In this document: one piece after another, positions 23,430 through 34,600 of the stretch
How positions within the stretch are numbered: position 1 is the stretch's first letter
Layout: every line of letters begins with the position of its first letter
Assembly: GCF_037126465.1 (NCBI RefSeq)
Contig: NC_088202.1
Location: forward strand, 127,672,123 to 127,736,122
Direction of reading: 5' to 3'
Source: Ornithodoros turicata
Lineage: Eukaryota; Arthropoda; Arachnida; Ixodida; Argasidae
DNA: 64,000 bases
Position numbers and translations under genes: made by a program
Notes under the pieces: model-generated
Seen by the model: the letters and a program-made list of their open reading frames with translations, nothing else
What the model was told of the DNA's origin: nothing
Databases searched by the model: none

Positions 23430-25000
23430 CGGTCAGTTGCATGTGTAATGTTAACCAGAGCCCAGTGAAGTGCCCAGACATTGTTAGCTGTGACAAGTGA
23501 TGTTGGGAGGCAGGTACAGCGCCTTCACGTTCGCGATATAAATGGGTCCGAGAAAGTTCCAGTTTTGTACCAAGGTATCCCAACTTCGTGAATATGGCCC
23601 GACCGAGATGAAACGCAGACGAAATGAGTACCTGATCACGCAACCTGTCGTGACGAAACATTTTATTTAAAAAAAAAACGCAAATCATGCGACGTGACCA
23701 GAGGATATGAGGCCTATATTGACTTTCATGTTCGCTAGGCTTGATGCTCGCTGATAGTTTGATGAGATGAAACGTGCTGAGTTGTTTTGAATGATTTCTA
23801 GCTGAGTAGAGAGGGCTTCAACCCCGGGATCCCATATTGCCGGTGGATGCGTATGCTAGCAGTGAGCCGGTTGGTGGAATACACATCTCGACATCCACCT
23901 GCCAACTGCAGCGACGACGCTTCCTTACGGTCAGTACCAAGCTGTTTGCCAAGGACGCTGCCAGGACCAACCCATTCTTGAGGTCCATTGACCAAACGAT
24001 TGACTACACTATCTGCGGCCGCGTCTCAAGGAGGGAGGAATCTGATTCGCTCCGCCTCAACGTCGCCCGCACTCCGTCACTGCTTTTCAAAATGGACCAG
24101 CAAGTCACACACCCTTCTGTTCTACCTGCGACGTTGAAGCAAATATTCATCACCTTCTGCTCGAATGCCGCCATTCCAGGTCCTTCCGCGACAACCTCAA
24201 GTCTCGCATGGCCAGCCTTGGGTACTCCATCTCTCTCGCAACACTACTTGGCACACGGAGCAGTGGTGTAACCGCGGCGCTTCTCCACTACCTACGTGAT
24301 ACCGGTCTCCTCAGCAGCCTGTGACATCGTGTGTGGGACGACGGAAGACATCTGACCCCTCATCGCCTCACTTTTAACTACCGCAGGACCACGCTCTAAC
24401 GAATCATTTATTAAGGAATAGCAAGCCGTCCTTTCTGGCTCACCTTTCCTGTGAAAATAAATAGACCCCCCCCCCCCCCCCAGTGAACGAACGATCCGCT
24501 TGTAAAAAGAAAAGCGTGGTGTTAGTCGGGGCGCAATGAAAGTTTCGTCTGAGGTATCCCAGCATCTCATTAGCTGTTTTGATAATGTATTTGCTGGTAT
24601 ATATCTTAGTAGTGCGGGGAAATGCGGATATCTTTGCTCTTTTGTCTTTCTTTTTTATACATTTGAGGTTATATGCCACGTTTCGCACCAGGAAGAGATA
24701 GCGTCACAAGTATCGTTGTCAATAGGTATTTCACGGAAAAGAACACAGTCAACCACAAATAAATTAATGGAAGACGAAATGTTGTAGGCATGCAGGTCGT
24801 TAATCTCGACTAGGAACAGTAGGTGGCCAAGGACTGTACCTTGTGGAACGGCATAGAGTGCTGGGTGCAAGCGAGAGTTAATACCATGTGCATTATTATC
24901 AAGTATAGGAGAGGTATTTATCGACGTAGTCACCTTACAACGATCGATACTGTACTTACATACCAGTTAAAAACTCGCCCAAGGGCAGATTGCTTTTTGT
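23430..25000 (-). pseudogene. CR1-like LINE reverse transcriptase, split by a later insertion
   Basis: On the minus strand the 5' part (about 25,000-24,490) encodes VPQGTVLGHLLFL followed by FVVD, where the family has the catalytic FADD, then WCETWHI and, in a neighbouring frame, ANEMLGYLRRN.HCAPT. The ORF stops against a C-tract at 24,482. After about 640 bp of foreign DNA it resumes at about 23,838 with IWDPGVEALSTQLEIIQNN and ARFISSNYQRASSLANMK, the normal CR1/L2 continuation, and ends near 23,450 with HEVGIPWYKTGTFSDPF, a typical C-terminal block. The gap removes only about a dozen residues of the family pattern. Lesions include the altered YADD box, stops and frameshifts. Confidence 0.8.
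23839..24482 (+). mobile_element. I-like LINE 3' end inserted in the CR1-like element
   Basis: The plus-strand translation in the frame 24,085-24,324 contains CSTCDVEANIHHLLLEC, the CCHC-type knuckle at the C-terminus of I-like tick LINEs, then MASLGYSISLATLLG and VTAALLHYLRDTGLLSSL to a TGA at 24,322. Upstream RREESDSLRLNVARTPSLLF is in another frame, so there is at least one frameshift. The 3' UTR (24,325-24,482) ends with GGAATAGCAAGCC and a C13 tract. 42,290-42,595 is a second copy with the same protein tail and UTR. Its two edges coincide with the break in the CR1-like RT. Confidence 0.75.
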
Positions 25001-25882
25001 ACGTGCCATATACCATTGAAACCGTTAACGTTAGCGGTGAGAAACTGCTGACGATGCGTGAGAACGCACTCCCGCTATCGTTGTATGTTGACAAGACTTG
25101 CGGTTGAAAGATTTGGCGGTGTGACCGCCACGAATTTTGTGTTATCACCGGAGAATGGTTCTCAAAGATGAGTTTTATCTGAAACATATGTGATGTTTGA
25201 CACGTTGCGCCCCACCCGGGCGCAGTTCACACGCAAACACAGCGACGAGCAGCCTCACGTCACAACCCCCGCAAGCGGCATTAAGCGCTTGCATCATTTA
25301 CTCAGACCAAGCCAATCTGCCAATGGGGAAGGTCACCTCCTTTTGACTCCACGTACAGATTCTACGTCGACCCGCCAGGGGTCAGGTACAGCGGTCGCCC
25401 TCAATACCGTGTATTAAAGGGTCTCTGACCAGAACCTGGTCAATGTCTTTGTTTGTATGGATAACGAACCTACATGGTGCCTCCAAGTTACAACTGAAAC
25501 GTTTAGTCTCTGCGGAGCCAACTATTCCAAACAAGGAGCCGAAAAGCGGTTGCGATTGCTGCCCTCAACTCGTGCGATCAGCGCAAAACTCTAGCTATTA
25601 TGCAGTGGTGTTCCCATGTGCATAACGTCAAACGCCCGCGACGTTTATTGGTGGAAAGCCCACAGCGGAGTCAACAAGTCAGCTTTTCAGCTACCTTTCA
25701 GCTGCTGAGAGGCACCTGCTACGTGCAGCAGAGTTTGGAGGCCTTGCTTTTGAAATGTTGAGCCACGAATCGACTTCAACATGAAGAGGAAGTTCCAACG
25801 ACAGACTGTTAGATGAGCTTGCAGCATCCATCACGATGAAGCACATGAACAGTTTGTGTAAATTTCGTGTTTGACGGCGCCG

Positions 25883-26292
25883 TGTAAAGGGGCCGGAGTG
25901 GTTCATGCATAATAATGCCGAAAGAAGTCGAGTGCTTATGTTGCAAGGAGCTGCTCTTAAAGTAGCATATTTAGAAGAGGGCAGCACGAACCAAGCGCTC
26001 ATGTTCACAAGTAAGAAGCGTGTCTCATGCACAATCATGCTGGTTGGTTTCAATACAAAATAGTTATTCTGAACTTTTCGTTATTGTTCGTCACTTATTC
26101 AGAAAGAGTGCAGCTGAATTAATACTCGGCGTCCTACTAGCTTTAGCTTTGTTCAAAGGTTGCGTGTCTCATACAGGAAATAGGTACACTACATACCAAC
26201 AGTTCGTGAGATGGGTGTTGCACAAACTTGGAAAAAACAATAGAATTGTTATACCAGTCTGCGCGGTGAACAGGATATGCAAAGCCTTTCCC
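25883..26292 (+). pseudogene. P2RX7 C-terminal-like zinc domain, decayed
   Basis: One frame at 25,906-25,962 encodes CIIMPKEVECLCCKELLLK, ending in a TAG. This is the hallmark cysteine cluster (MP.E.ECLCC.E) of the intracellular ballast domain of P2X7 receptors, which also occurs without the channel in many invertebrate proteins. About 60 codons on, the frame starting at 26,020 encodes YTTYQQFVRWVLHKLG (residues 56-71) and RIVIPVCAVNRICKAFP, the conserved ending of the same domain (AYR.F..W..G.LG, R.VIPSC.V..IR..FP). The order and spacing are right. A stop and a frameshift separate the halves, and no P2X channel sequence is present. Confidence 0.7.
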
Positions 26293-27309
26293 ATAGTAAC
26301 TACCACATGCTTTAATACCCAAGATACTAGGTGGAAGTACCCCCTACAGGGGGTGCCCTTGCAGTTTCAGCTGTAGACACATGTCGGTAATGATGTAACT
26401 ATAATAATGACCCCCCCCCCCCCCAACTTTTTTCAACACCCTTCCATGCTTGGGATTCTGGAAAAACCACTGTGCTGATCCCTGACACAAAGCACCATCT
26501 CATCAGCCTGCTCCGCCTGGTAAGAATTACATTGGGCTCTCTATTCCACCCCAGACACAAATGCAATCCTGTTCTGACGCATCATTTTGTCCACCCATTC
26601 AGTCAATATGTCGTAAGTCTTGTTCGAACTCTTACTGTCTGATAGCACCCAAATAGTATTGTTTAAGCACTTCAAGTATTTTAAAGATCGTTATGTGGAA
26701 GTAAATCACTGTTATGCAGGTTACCCTGTGTGTGACATCCGGTTCCTGCTCTCAGTCCTCCAGAAATGCTCACTACACAAGTTGACTATCGAAGCCCTCA
26801 ATCTTCCATGCATGATGTAAAAGCCCAGCTCGCTTGCTTCCTAGCCATTTTTTTCATTCTGAATCTTCCTTTTGTGTGCAAAGTGCGCACCCAGTTCGAG
26901 TAGGATGTAGACCTTGAGGAACCAAACTTTGTATCTTGGGCTGCTGAAATACTCAAATAGGCATGTTGTAGTCAAAGATGATGTAACATGAAATGTGGTT
27001 CATGTAGTTTCTCTGCAGAGATTGTTCCAAAATAGCATATGTGATGCAGCGTCATACATTATTGGGCTTCTGGGAAAAATCATGATTCACCTGATACAGA
27101 CGGCAGCCTTCGTAACGGTGTCTGACACATTCTTAGCAGCCACTGTTTTAAAATATGCATTAAAAATGCTCCAACTATGAAAGTGTCACGATTTCATTTG
27201 TTTGCTTTAAAGGCCCTTGTGAAGGGATTTACATAAAAGGGGGAGGTTTGTATCCAAAAAAGACAAATACCAAAATCATGTACACAAAAATACACAAAAT
27301 TCGTTCACT

Positions 27310-27800
27310 CACCACAAAGAAATTCATTCGATCTGAAAACGATCATAGCACTTGGAAATAAATGCAGATATATTTTGTTCTGATGCTATGTGGGCAGGAA
27401 GGTCATTCCAGTTTGACACCATCAGCTGGTGCGGGGAGTAGAGGAATTTTTTTGTTTGTGTAGGTGGAGCAAGTACTTTGTACGGGTCATCAAGTCTTGG
27501 AAGTAACTTGTGAGGGGATTGAGAGTAAGTGGGGTGGGGATGAGGGTGACCGTAATATAACTTATGAAATGATGCCAGGCCTGATACCTTTCATCTGGTA
27601 ATCGAAGGAGTAAGAAATAGTTTGGCTTTAACGGCTGAGATGCTGGAAAAAGGATGATAATCACGAGCAATAAACCGTGCGGTTCTGCACAAGTTCTACT
27701 TTGTCGATTAAGAGATGTTGGGATGGGTTCCAGATTGCAGAGGCATATTCCAGTTCTTTTGAACATGGTAGTTGATGTTCTGAGACTGGAACACATAGAA
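27310..27800 (-). pseudogene. CR1-like LINE RT C-terminus
   Basis: On the minus strand, LEYASAIWNPSQHLLIDKVE and LVQNR (about 27,765-27,690) match the thumb of CR1/L2-type RTs. After decayed sequence, DPYKVLAPPTQTKKFLYSP and VSNWNDLPAHIA (about 27,490-27,380) match the canonical C-terminal block ending in W..LP. The middle is frameshifted. The family resembles the copy at 23,430-25,000, but this is a different insertion, truncated at its 5' side where the tRNA-like SINE begins. Confidence 0.75.
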
Positions 27801-27809
27801 AGGACAAAT

Positions 27810-27960
27810 ACATACAAAGCATCAAGTGCCTAAGAAATGAATGATGAAAGAAGGCAGTCACTGGAAAGGTTAGCCAGTAGTAGGACTTGAACCCACATCT
27901 TCTGTATGACCGATCCAGGGCCCTTACCAATTGAGCTAAGCTAACACGCATCTCCAGTGA
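27810..27960 (-). mobile_element. tRNA-derived SINE joined to the LINE fragment
   Basis: On the minus strand from about 27,950 the sequence has TAGCTCAATTGGTAAGGGC (A-box region of a tRNA) and, about 35 bases further, GGGTTCAAGTCC (B-box). The body then continues GACTGCCTTCTTTCATCATT and on into LINE sequence without a visible A-tail. In translation this stretch gives SLAQLVRALDRSY and VTAFFHHSFLRHLMLC, which recur in predicted tick proteins because of this SINE. A functional tRNA is unlikely since the acceptor stem does not close. Confidence 0.65.
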
Positions 27961-28536
27961 CTTCCAAGGGTGTGGATGTACCCTAGGAATAGGTTTATGG
28001 GCAGGAGAACATCAGTCACTGTTATTATACAGGCATAGCTCTCTCTCTCCAGTATGATCACCGCAGAGCATATTTGCAGGAACTCACAGGCACAAAACTT
28101 GCATAATAAATATGTAATAGCCTCAAACAGCTATTATATATAATAACTAGGACATGGAACTCCAATAGCAGATGGTCTGGCAGTACAACACAGGTAATCT
28201 TGCCATCACTATATATTTCCCAAAGTGCTGAAAATAAATCGATAGAATTACTGCAATGAACTGCTCAATTTTTAACCTCAGATATATTTTTAGCCCCCTG
28301 TCTTTCATGTTTCAAAATATACATGCATCGAACCCGTAGAAGCTTGTGTGTGTAAGTAGTCACACATCTCATGTGCAACAGGCAGGTCTAAGTTGTATTG
28401 AGTTATGGCAAGTCCTTACGCGTGCTCATCACCTGTAGATTCTTTTAAAGGGAACAAAAAAAACTTTTTTGTCCTTTTATTCTATCGGTAGCCACTGGGG
28501 AAAAGTCTCCCCAGCTTCTGGTCAGAAACCCTTTAA

Positions 28537-31500
28537 AAGAGAGTCTGGTCATTAATGGGACCTTCATATACCTGATTTCCGCCAGCTTTTTGAGGTGCCT
28601 AGCAAATCACAGGCAGAAATACAGTTCCCTATTATTACAGGCCATCCAGTAGTTATACCTCACCCTTATTTACTGGGTGCCACCACATTGGGGAAACGGA
28701 TTGGTTTGGATTGAAACAGATATCCCTGGTGACATACCAAAACGATGGATTTTGCGGCCACTTTTATCAACGCCATCTGCATAGAGAGAGCTATATCGGG
28801 AAGACGCCGAGTTCCAGAAACAGTTTCTTCGTGCGCAGACGGCTACCGGTATTAATTTCTAATCACTTAACATAAGCATATGGAACCTGAAATTGACAAA
28901 GATGTATATATAAAAAAAAATCAGCTAAAGTATGCAAAATTTTTCGCATCAGTGGCGTCTTTCCTGCTATTTTCTTGGGGTCGGGGTCCTTAATAGGCCT
29001 CACGTCAGCGACGGAACATACCATTTTCGCGTAAATAATGATGGCGGAGCGAAAGTTGAAGCTGATTTTGCAGATACGTACATGAGGATATATATGTACT
29101 CACAGTGTGAGATTAAAGTAGTCTGTTAAAATTTTTGCATATAATTTGCACATATCTTCGGATGCATTAATTTTTCAGTTAAACACCGGATAACGAAGAG
29201 TGCCCGTATTTTGCATATATCTAGATGAATGAATAAAGAAATAGGATGTGGACTTACATTGACAGAATAAACCTGCGACACGCTGCTGCACAGCTGACAA
29301 GAAAAAGGTGTACAGAAACTCGCGCCTTTTTTGCGGGTCTTTACATTCCAGGCAGAACGCAAACACCAATCTGGACAATTCTGACGTGCAATAAAGAGGA
29401 TATGCAGAGCCACCTATGAGTAAAGTTTCAATCGCTTGGAGAAATGCGTCTCTAAGACAGGCGGCGCCGAGCAAGAAATGTCGCATCTAGCACCGTGTCT
29501 CATCTTGCCCGACCTTATCCTATACTCGCTCGAATGTCGTTAAGTGGAATAAAGCGCAGTTAAGTGTAAAAAAGAGACCTTGGCTGACAGACAACGGAAG
29601 CTGACCTACAGACAGCATGACTTTTTTGTCACGAACTTCTTAGGTGCAATACGACACCAAGCTGTTCAACAAGAAAACCTCTCGACGTACTCTCTATTTC
29701 ATACCCATTAGTCGTGAAATAGAACTCAAACACTCGACTTTTCCCTCCTGAGTGTTCCTAAGGGGAAAGCTTCTAAAGTTCCAAAGGGAAAGCAAACACA
29801 GCAAAGTCCAACAACCGCGGCTCATTTCATGGATCCTTTCGCCCGCATCATGTTGCATTCCGTCTTGGCGAATATGTACTCGTCGTTTATCCCCGTGGAG
29901 ACATCGACATTAATTGGAGGCCAAAATTTTAAGTTTGAGACTCGTATTTTTGATAATTCACGCCTTGCTTGAACACAAATATACACTCGCTACTTAAAGG
30001 AGAAGGCCCCCCATATATCGTTTTCCTTTTGTGTGTGCGCATGCATGTTGGGCTACGGTATGTTCAGCAACAAACGACATGATCTCCCACGCGGGTAACC
30101 TGAGGGCGCGCCCGAGAGCGGGAGTAAGCAGATGAGAAGAAAGAAAGGCACAGGGGAGCTGCCGACGTCACGCGAGGTGATCGGGCCGTCCACCCGAGCC
30201 TGCTTTTTACTGTGTGTTTGTGTAAATATGATTGTGTATTGACAGTACGTCGCACAGCGAAAACAGTTTGCATGGTGCCTCCTGATGGTTGATTCAGGGT
30301 TTCAAGCTACGTTAAATGTCACATCCCTGCTCTTGTCAGAGATATATATTGTGGTATGTATATTGTAGTATGAATGTACTGTACTCTCACGCCCGAGTGA
30401 ACATGTTGGCGCATGCACGTCAGACACCGAATAGGATAACGTAGCGTATACCTTTACGTAGCAGCAAATTTTTGTGGATATGATGGTCCAAGAGTTATCC
30501 TCGCACCCATAATGCAAGTAATGTGTCCTAATTTCAGGCATTTTACAGCACATCCGCATGTACAATTCCATGGGCTGTCAGTGCTTCTTACCTACGGTTC
30601 GTGATTGATCCCACTGCGCAAGATTTTCACTGCAAACTTGATGGAGTTGTAAAGCATGTCGGCATCACGTTTTCCGATGCGTGCGCTCTACGTATATGTT
30701 GAGCATCGATCTGTGATGGCATGTTGCACGCGCTCCCTCCCACACGTGAGAGACGCGGTGACTGAGGAGAAGCTTCAATTATTCCGTTCCGGTACATGCA
30801 TGCGTCGAGTAGAAGCGATCTACAGTTTGTTCTCTAGAAAATTCTACTAGGAACTCCTGTTCTACGGTCACGGCGCGCCAGCTGATGGTAGGACGTTGAC
30901 GTTTCCGCTTATGTAAAACAAATCGTTCTTTATAATTATCTGCTCCAGGATGCTAGTTGCTCGACCATCAGGTGCGGAAACCTCGCCATGAAATTCCACG
31001 GCGTCGTATACGTCCTTTTCTGTTTCTCATGCGCGAGGCATCGGAAGGCAAAATGGATATGCAGCCAGTGTCAATCCTCATGCATGGAAGTACATGCTGC
31101 TCGTGAAATTATCAGGCGAAGCTTTCAAATACTACGAGCACACTGCACACGTAAAAGGGTACGATTCCGTGAATTAGCTCTTTGGGCAATACTGACAGCG
31201 AAATTAAAATTGTACGGTTGCTTAGAAAAGGTAATTTCTGGTAATTATATCGTTTACATAAACGTACGTACATGAGAGCGTACAAACGTATGCGTAAAAA
31301 CGTTTACGTAGACAAACTTACATAAATGTATTACACAATATAGTTGTTTCGAAGTACGTATACTCGTGATCGGCAGATCAATGTTGAGGGGATTATCGAG
31401 CCAATAATAACTCTATTGTTTCTGAACTGTGTTCATGTAGGCGCTACTCTGGGTCTCAAACTGCGGCGTCAGGTGGGGAAAAATAACCATGCGATAAGAA

Positions 31501-31671
31501 TATGCTGGGCTAATAAAAGTGCACCGATGTTGGCATTCCAGCGATAACATACGGGAGCACAAACATCCTTAAAAAAACCTGTGTTATAATGGGGATTATT
31601 TGTACAGCTCGCATTCATTAGTGGAAGCCTTCAGTCGGGATTTCTTGTCTCAATTTATGTCGTACGTATAT
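28537..31671. other. Unassigned spacer
   Basis: Mostly AT-rich. TTAAAGGAGAAGGCCCCCC at about 29,993 resembles a solo TTAA-type terminus without a partner. Frames of up to 103 aa lack domains. No host exon could be recognised. Confidence 0.45.
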
Positions 31672-31950
31672 ACAGGGTGCTTCAAAAAACGTGTCATTCG
31701 GACTTTATAAAAATATATTTATAAAAATAAACTTTATAAAAATATAAAAAATTCGGGGCGACGGAAAAATACGGGCTAAACAGCATTTGCGTGGCAACCG
31801 AATTTGCCATCTTGCAAAAATATTTTCATTTGATTTTAATTAAAATAAATTGAATTTCTTTAATTGAACTCCAAAATTTCGTCAACCTAACGTCAAAAAG
31901 TCAACCTAACGTTTTCCTTTTTTTTTTTTACAGAATTAGATAGCCCGTAG
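31672..31950 (+). mobile_element. Possible MITE end (ACAGGGTGCTTC type)
   Basis: ACAGGGTGCTTCAAAAAACG at 31,674 is the start sequence of a class of AT-rich arthropod MITEs. It is followed by tandem AT-rich TTTATAAAAATA copies and a doubled GTCAACCTAACG motif at about 31,879 and 31,901. No matching opposite end was identified. Confidence 0.3.
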
Positions 31951-32149
31951 CGAACTTAGTCAGATCCACCAAGAAATTCGCTTGATATTGCAAATGGAAC
32001 TGCCCCCCAAAAGTCCCGAAATTGAGGCTTCAGAGTTTCGGGTATTCAACGGCGCACAAAATCAGTCGCAAAGACGCGCGGAGAGCAGGACATGCTCCTG
32101 CCCCCACGAAGCTAGAACAATGTGTTTATAAAACTATTTAGGGCATTCG

Positions 32150-32309
32150 AATACTGCATGTATATTTCATATTTAAATACTGCACTTACAAAGTACGTAT
32201 GACAGCTATTTTCATCTCAATTTTTTTTCTTTTAAAAAAATACGTATTTAAGTCAAGTATTTTGTATTTATATTTAAATACAGCAAAAATGTATTTATGC
32301 ACATCCCTG
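32150..32309 (-). mobile_element. hAT-like MITE end, AT-rich
   Basis: On the minus strand from 32,309 it starts CAGGGATGTGCATAAATAC followed by repeated TATTTAAATA/AAATACAAAATA words. CAGGGATGTGCATA termini with TATTTAAATAT-type interiors fit hAT non-autonomous families. The other end may be the GCATTCGAATACTGC region at about 32,140, but no 8-bp duplication was confirmed. Confidence 0.4.
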
Positions 32310-32583
32310 GGCAAAACCAAATGCAAGTTGTTTACACTCGTATTCCCCGTTCACGAGTTGCTCTTAATTAGTCAATTCAATTTGCGTAATTAACTGTTTT
32401 TAATTGTTGCTCTGGGAGCAAAGGTGCCAATTGGAAAGTTGTACAGCATGACGGGGAAGCATCTAACCCAGGTACTTCCGTCAACGTGCCTCTTGCGTGG
32501 GCTTTTCTTATCGCAAAAAAAAATAAAATAAAGACAGAGATTCAAAATTGTACCACGCGACTACCTTCGTGCGCGGCTCGAGT

Positions 32584-33188
32584 CAACACTTTCTAGATAA
32601 CAGAGAAGGCTTCTGCACTCTTTCAATTGACGTCACGCACCTGGTGACCAGGCTCTACTGTGGCTGTTGACGATACATAGATGTGACGTCACTGAGCGTC
32701 ACAAGAGCGAAGACGAGAAAAGCTTACTCATTGAAAATGTGTGGCAGGCGTGATTAAAAGCGTGTTCAGGCAACACCTCCCAGATAGCAGAAGACCCGCG
32801 CCCTACGTCACGCACGAAGGCCTGCGTGAGTTTTGCGAGCTGCTTCGTGCTTTTCTCTTGTTCGCTCTTTCATTGACGCCATAGCAGCACCAACAGTTGT
32901 AACAGCAGGCAACACCTCATAGATAGCAGAAGGCCTGCGCCCACGTGACATAGCGTCACACAGGAGGGCCTGCTGTGGATGCCGCTATGACGTCAGTGAA
33001 AGAGCGAACAAGAGAAAAGCTCGAAGGAGCTGTCAAAGCTCACGCAGGCCTCCGTGAGTTAAGCGATGCACAGGCCTTCTACTATCTAGGAGGTGTTGCA
33101 GCAGGCCTCCATGCGTGACGTAGGACGCAGGCCTTCTTCTATCTAGGAGGTGTTGGTTCAGGCCTTCTCTGTTATCTAGAAGATGTTG
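32584..33188. mobile_element. Foldback MITE with six terminal modules
   Basis: The element is bounded by CTCGAGT on both sides (32,577-32,583 and 33,189-33,195; GCTCGAGT if the shared G is counted), a 7-8-bp target duplication. A module of the form CAACA.CT.C.AGATA.CAGA.AAGG occurs three times in plus orientation (32,584, about 32,776, about 32,910) and three times inverted (ending about 33,106, 33,153 and 33,188). TGACGTCA-like boxes and GCGAACAAGAG/CTCTTGTTCGC inverted blocks lie inside. Comparison with the undisturbed right arm of the host element shows exactly where it inserted. hAT is suggested by the duplication length; there is no coding sequence. Confidence 0.75.
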
Positions 33189-33589
33189 CTCGAGTGCGCC
33201 TCGACCGCACTTCCCCCAGGAATACGCTCAAAGAACTGTGCTCAGCTGATCTGTACAGCGCTGGCCTTGGAATGAACAGCCAGATGTTGACGCTTCGGCG
33301 AAGAGCTTGGCCTTCGCATTTCCTGGTTTGCAACAAAAGGAAAAGAAAGACAAGCAGATATCACTGTTTCTTTTTCTTTTTTTACGTGTTTGGTGACAAT
33401 GGGTCACATTTTCGCACAATGGTCGACCGTCTGATTACAAACATGTGACGTCACGAGAACACCTGTTCGAGGTTACACTTTGCTGTGGTGGGCAAGAAGC
33501 GGGGAAAACGCGTCGGCTGATAGGCTGATGAAGCTCATAGTGCCCACTGATATGCTTTGCGCGGCAGCGATACGTAGTCAATACCAGCA

Positions 33590-33858
33590 TCGTGGCGTCC
33601 CGCTCGTGGGTGGCAGCCAAGGTCGTGCTGAAGACTGGGAGTTGGTGTGTTCGAATCCTACCACCGGCTGTGCTGTTTGAGGTGTTCCCTGGGGTTTCCG
33701 AAGACTTTCCTGACGAATGTCGGCACAGTTCCCCCTGAAGTCGGCCCAGGACGCACACTAACCCCCCTCCTTCCTGCTGTCCTCTCTCCACCTGTCCACA
33801 TCTGTACGCCGCTCATAGCCACAGTTGCTTCGCCGCGCTAACACGGAATAAAAAAAAA
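33590..33858 (+). mobile_element. tRNA-derived SINE copy
   Basis: The copy aligns from GGCGTCCCGCTCGT to the A-tail with the SINE at 35,099. The B-box reads TGTTCGAATCC. The conserved body includes TTTCCGAAGACTTTCC, GTCGGCACAGTTCCCC, GTCGGCCCAGGA, TGTCCACATCTGTACGCC and CACAGTTGCTTCGC, then an A-tail. The A-box region is truncated. Confidence 0.8.
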
Positions 33859-34094
33859 GTAGTCCGTGACGTAGGGTCTCAGGTCGCCTACTCAAATCAC
33901 GGTGAAGTTATCTCTTGAACGCGTCACATATAGAGAGTGTTAGTAGTGTAGATAACGTTACCGTGAATCTACTGTAACTACCGGAATCAATGGCAGCGTG
34001 CATGATTCAGAAACGTATCCTATATTATCTTATCTTATATTGGGTGTGGTGGACACGGTACTTCGGAAGCCACGATTATCAACTGTCTACTAAA

Positions 34095-34600
34095 GGCCTG
34101 TTCCGTCATATAGCGGCACTTTAATATAGCGCTACAAAACAACACGCAAGAACAGCGCTCGCGGTTATGGGATGGTTCACACTTGCAAAGCGGCGTAGCG
34201 CTATAATTTAGCGGAAGTTCGGTGGTCCTTTCCGGTCTCTCCCATCATGGGGCTTCCGGAGTTCGACAGCATTGGACGAACAAATTCGATTAACTGACTG
34301 AACTTCTGATCAAGAAGGACAATAAGAAAAATTACCAGACATTTTGGTTGACAGACTCACCGGTTCCAATGCGGTTGCCGTGCCGTGAAATGTGGAAGCA
34401 AAACAACTCCACGACCGCACCGCTGAAGGGCCTCCTCATTGGCCAACACGAATGTAGTGCTAATATTAGCCCTGAAAAAGTTTACTCGAGCTCAACTCCG
34501 GCAAGCGCTAATTATTAGCGGTTTTGAGCAATGCGAGGAAAAAAATATTGCGCTATTTTCTAGTGCTGTATAACCAGTCGCTATATGTCGGAACAGGCCT
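34095..34600 (-). mobile_element. MITE family D, two-ended copy
   Basis: Inverted ends AGGCCTGTTCCG.CATATAGC are found at 34,095 (plus) and 34,600 (minus), about 20 bp with one mismatch, followed by imperfectly inverted AT-rich AATATAGCGC-type sequence. The right half is shared with 13,735-14,005. The interior has no ORF. Superfamily unknown; no clear target duplication. Confidence 0.65.

Larger units (their letters stand above)
25418..28532. mobile_element. Candidate 3.1-kb DNA transposon with TTAA target duplication
   Basis: The left edge reads TTAA (25,414-25,417) then AGGGTCTCTGACCAGAACCT; the right edge, on the minus strand from 28,532, reads AGGGTTTCTGACCAGAAGCT, and the TTAA is at 28,533-28,536. 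About 20 of the first 22 bases match. TTAA duplication with AGGG-type termini suits Kolobok-like or piggyBac-like elements. The interior holds a decayed P2RX7 C-terminal-type domain (25,883-26,292), a tRNA-derived SINE and a CR1-like LINE end, the last two presumably later insertions. No transposase DDE motif was recognised. The two ends could instead belong to separate solo copies. Confidence 0.5.

Noticed and set aside
23837..24271. 144-aa plus-strand ORF starting MPVDAYASS
   Set aside because: It is mostly the wrong frame of the I-like LINE; the conserved knuckle is in the neighbouring frame ending at 24,322.
27881..27955. Functional tRNA gene on the minus strand
   Set aside because: A- and B-boxes are good but the acceptor stem does not pair and the sequence continues into a SINE body, so it is a SINE head.
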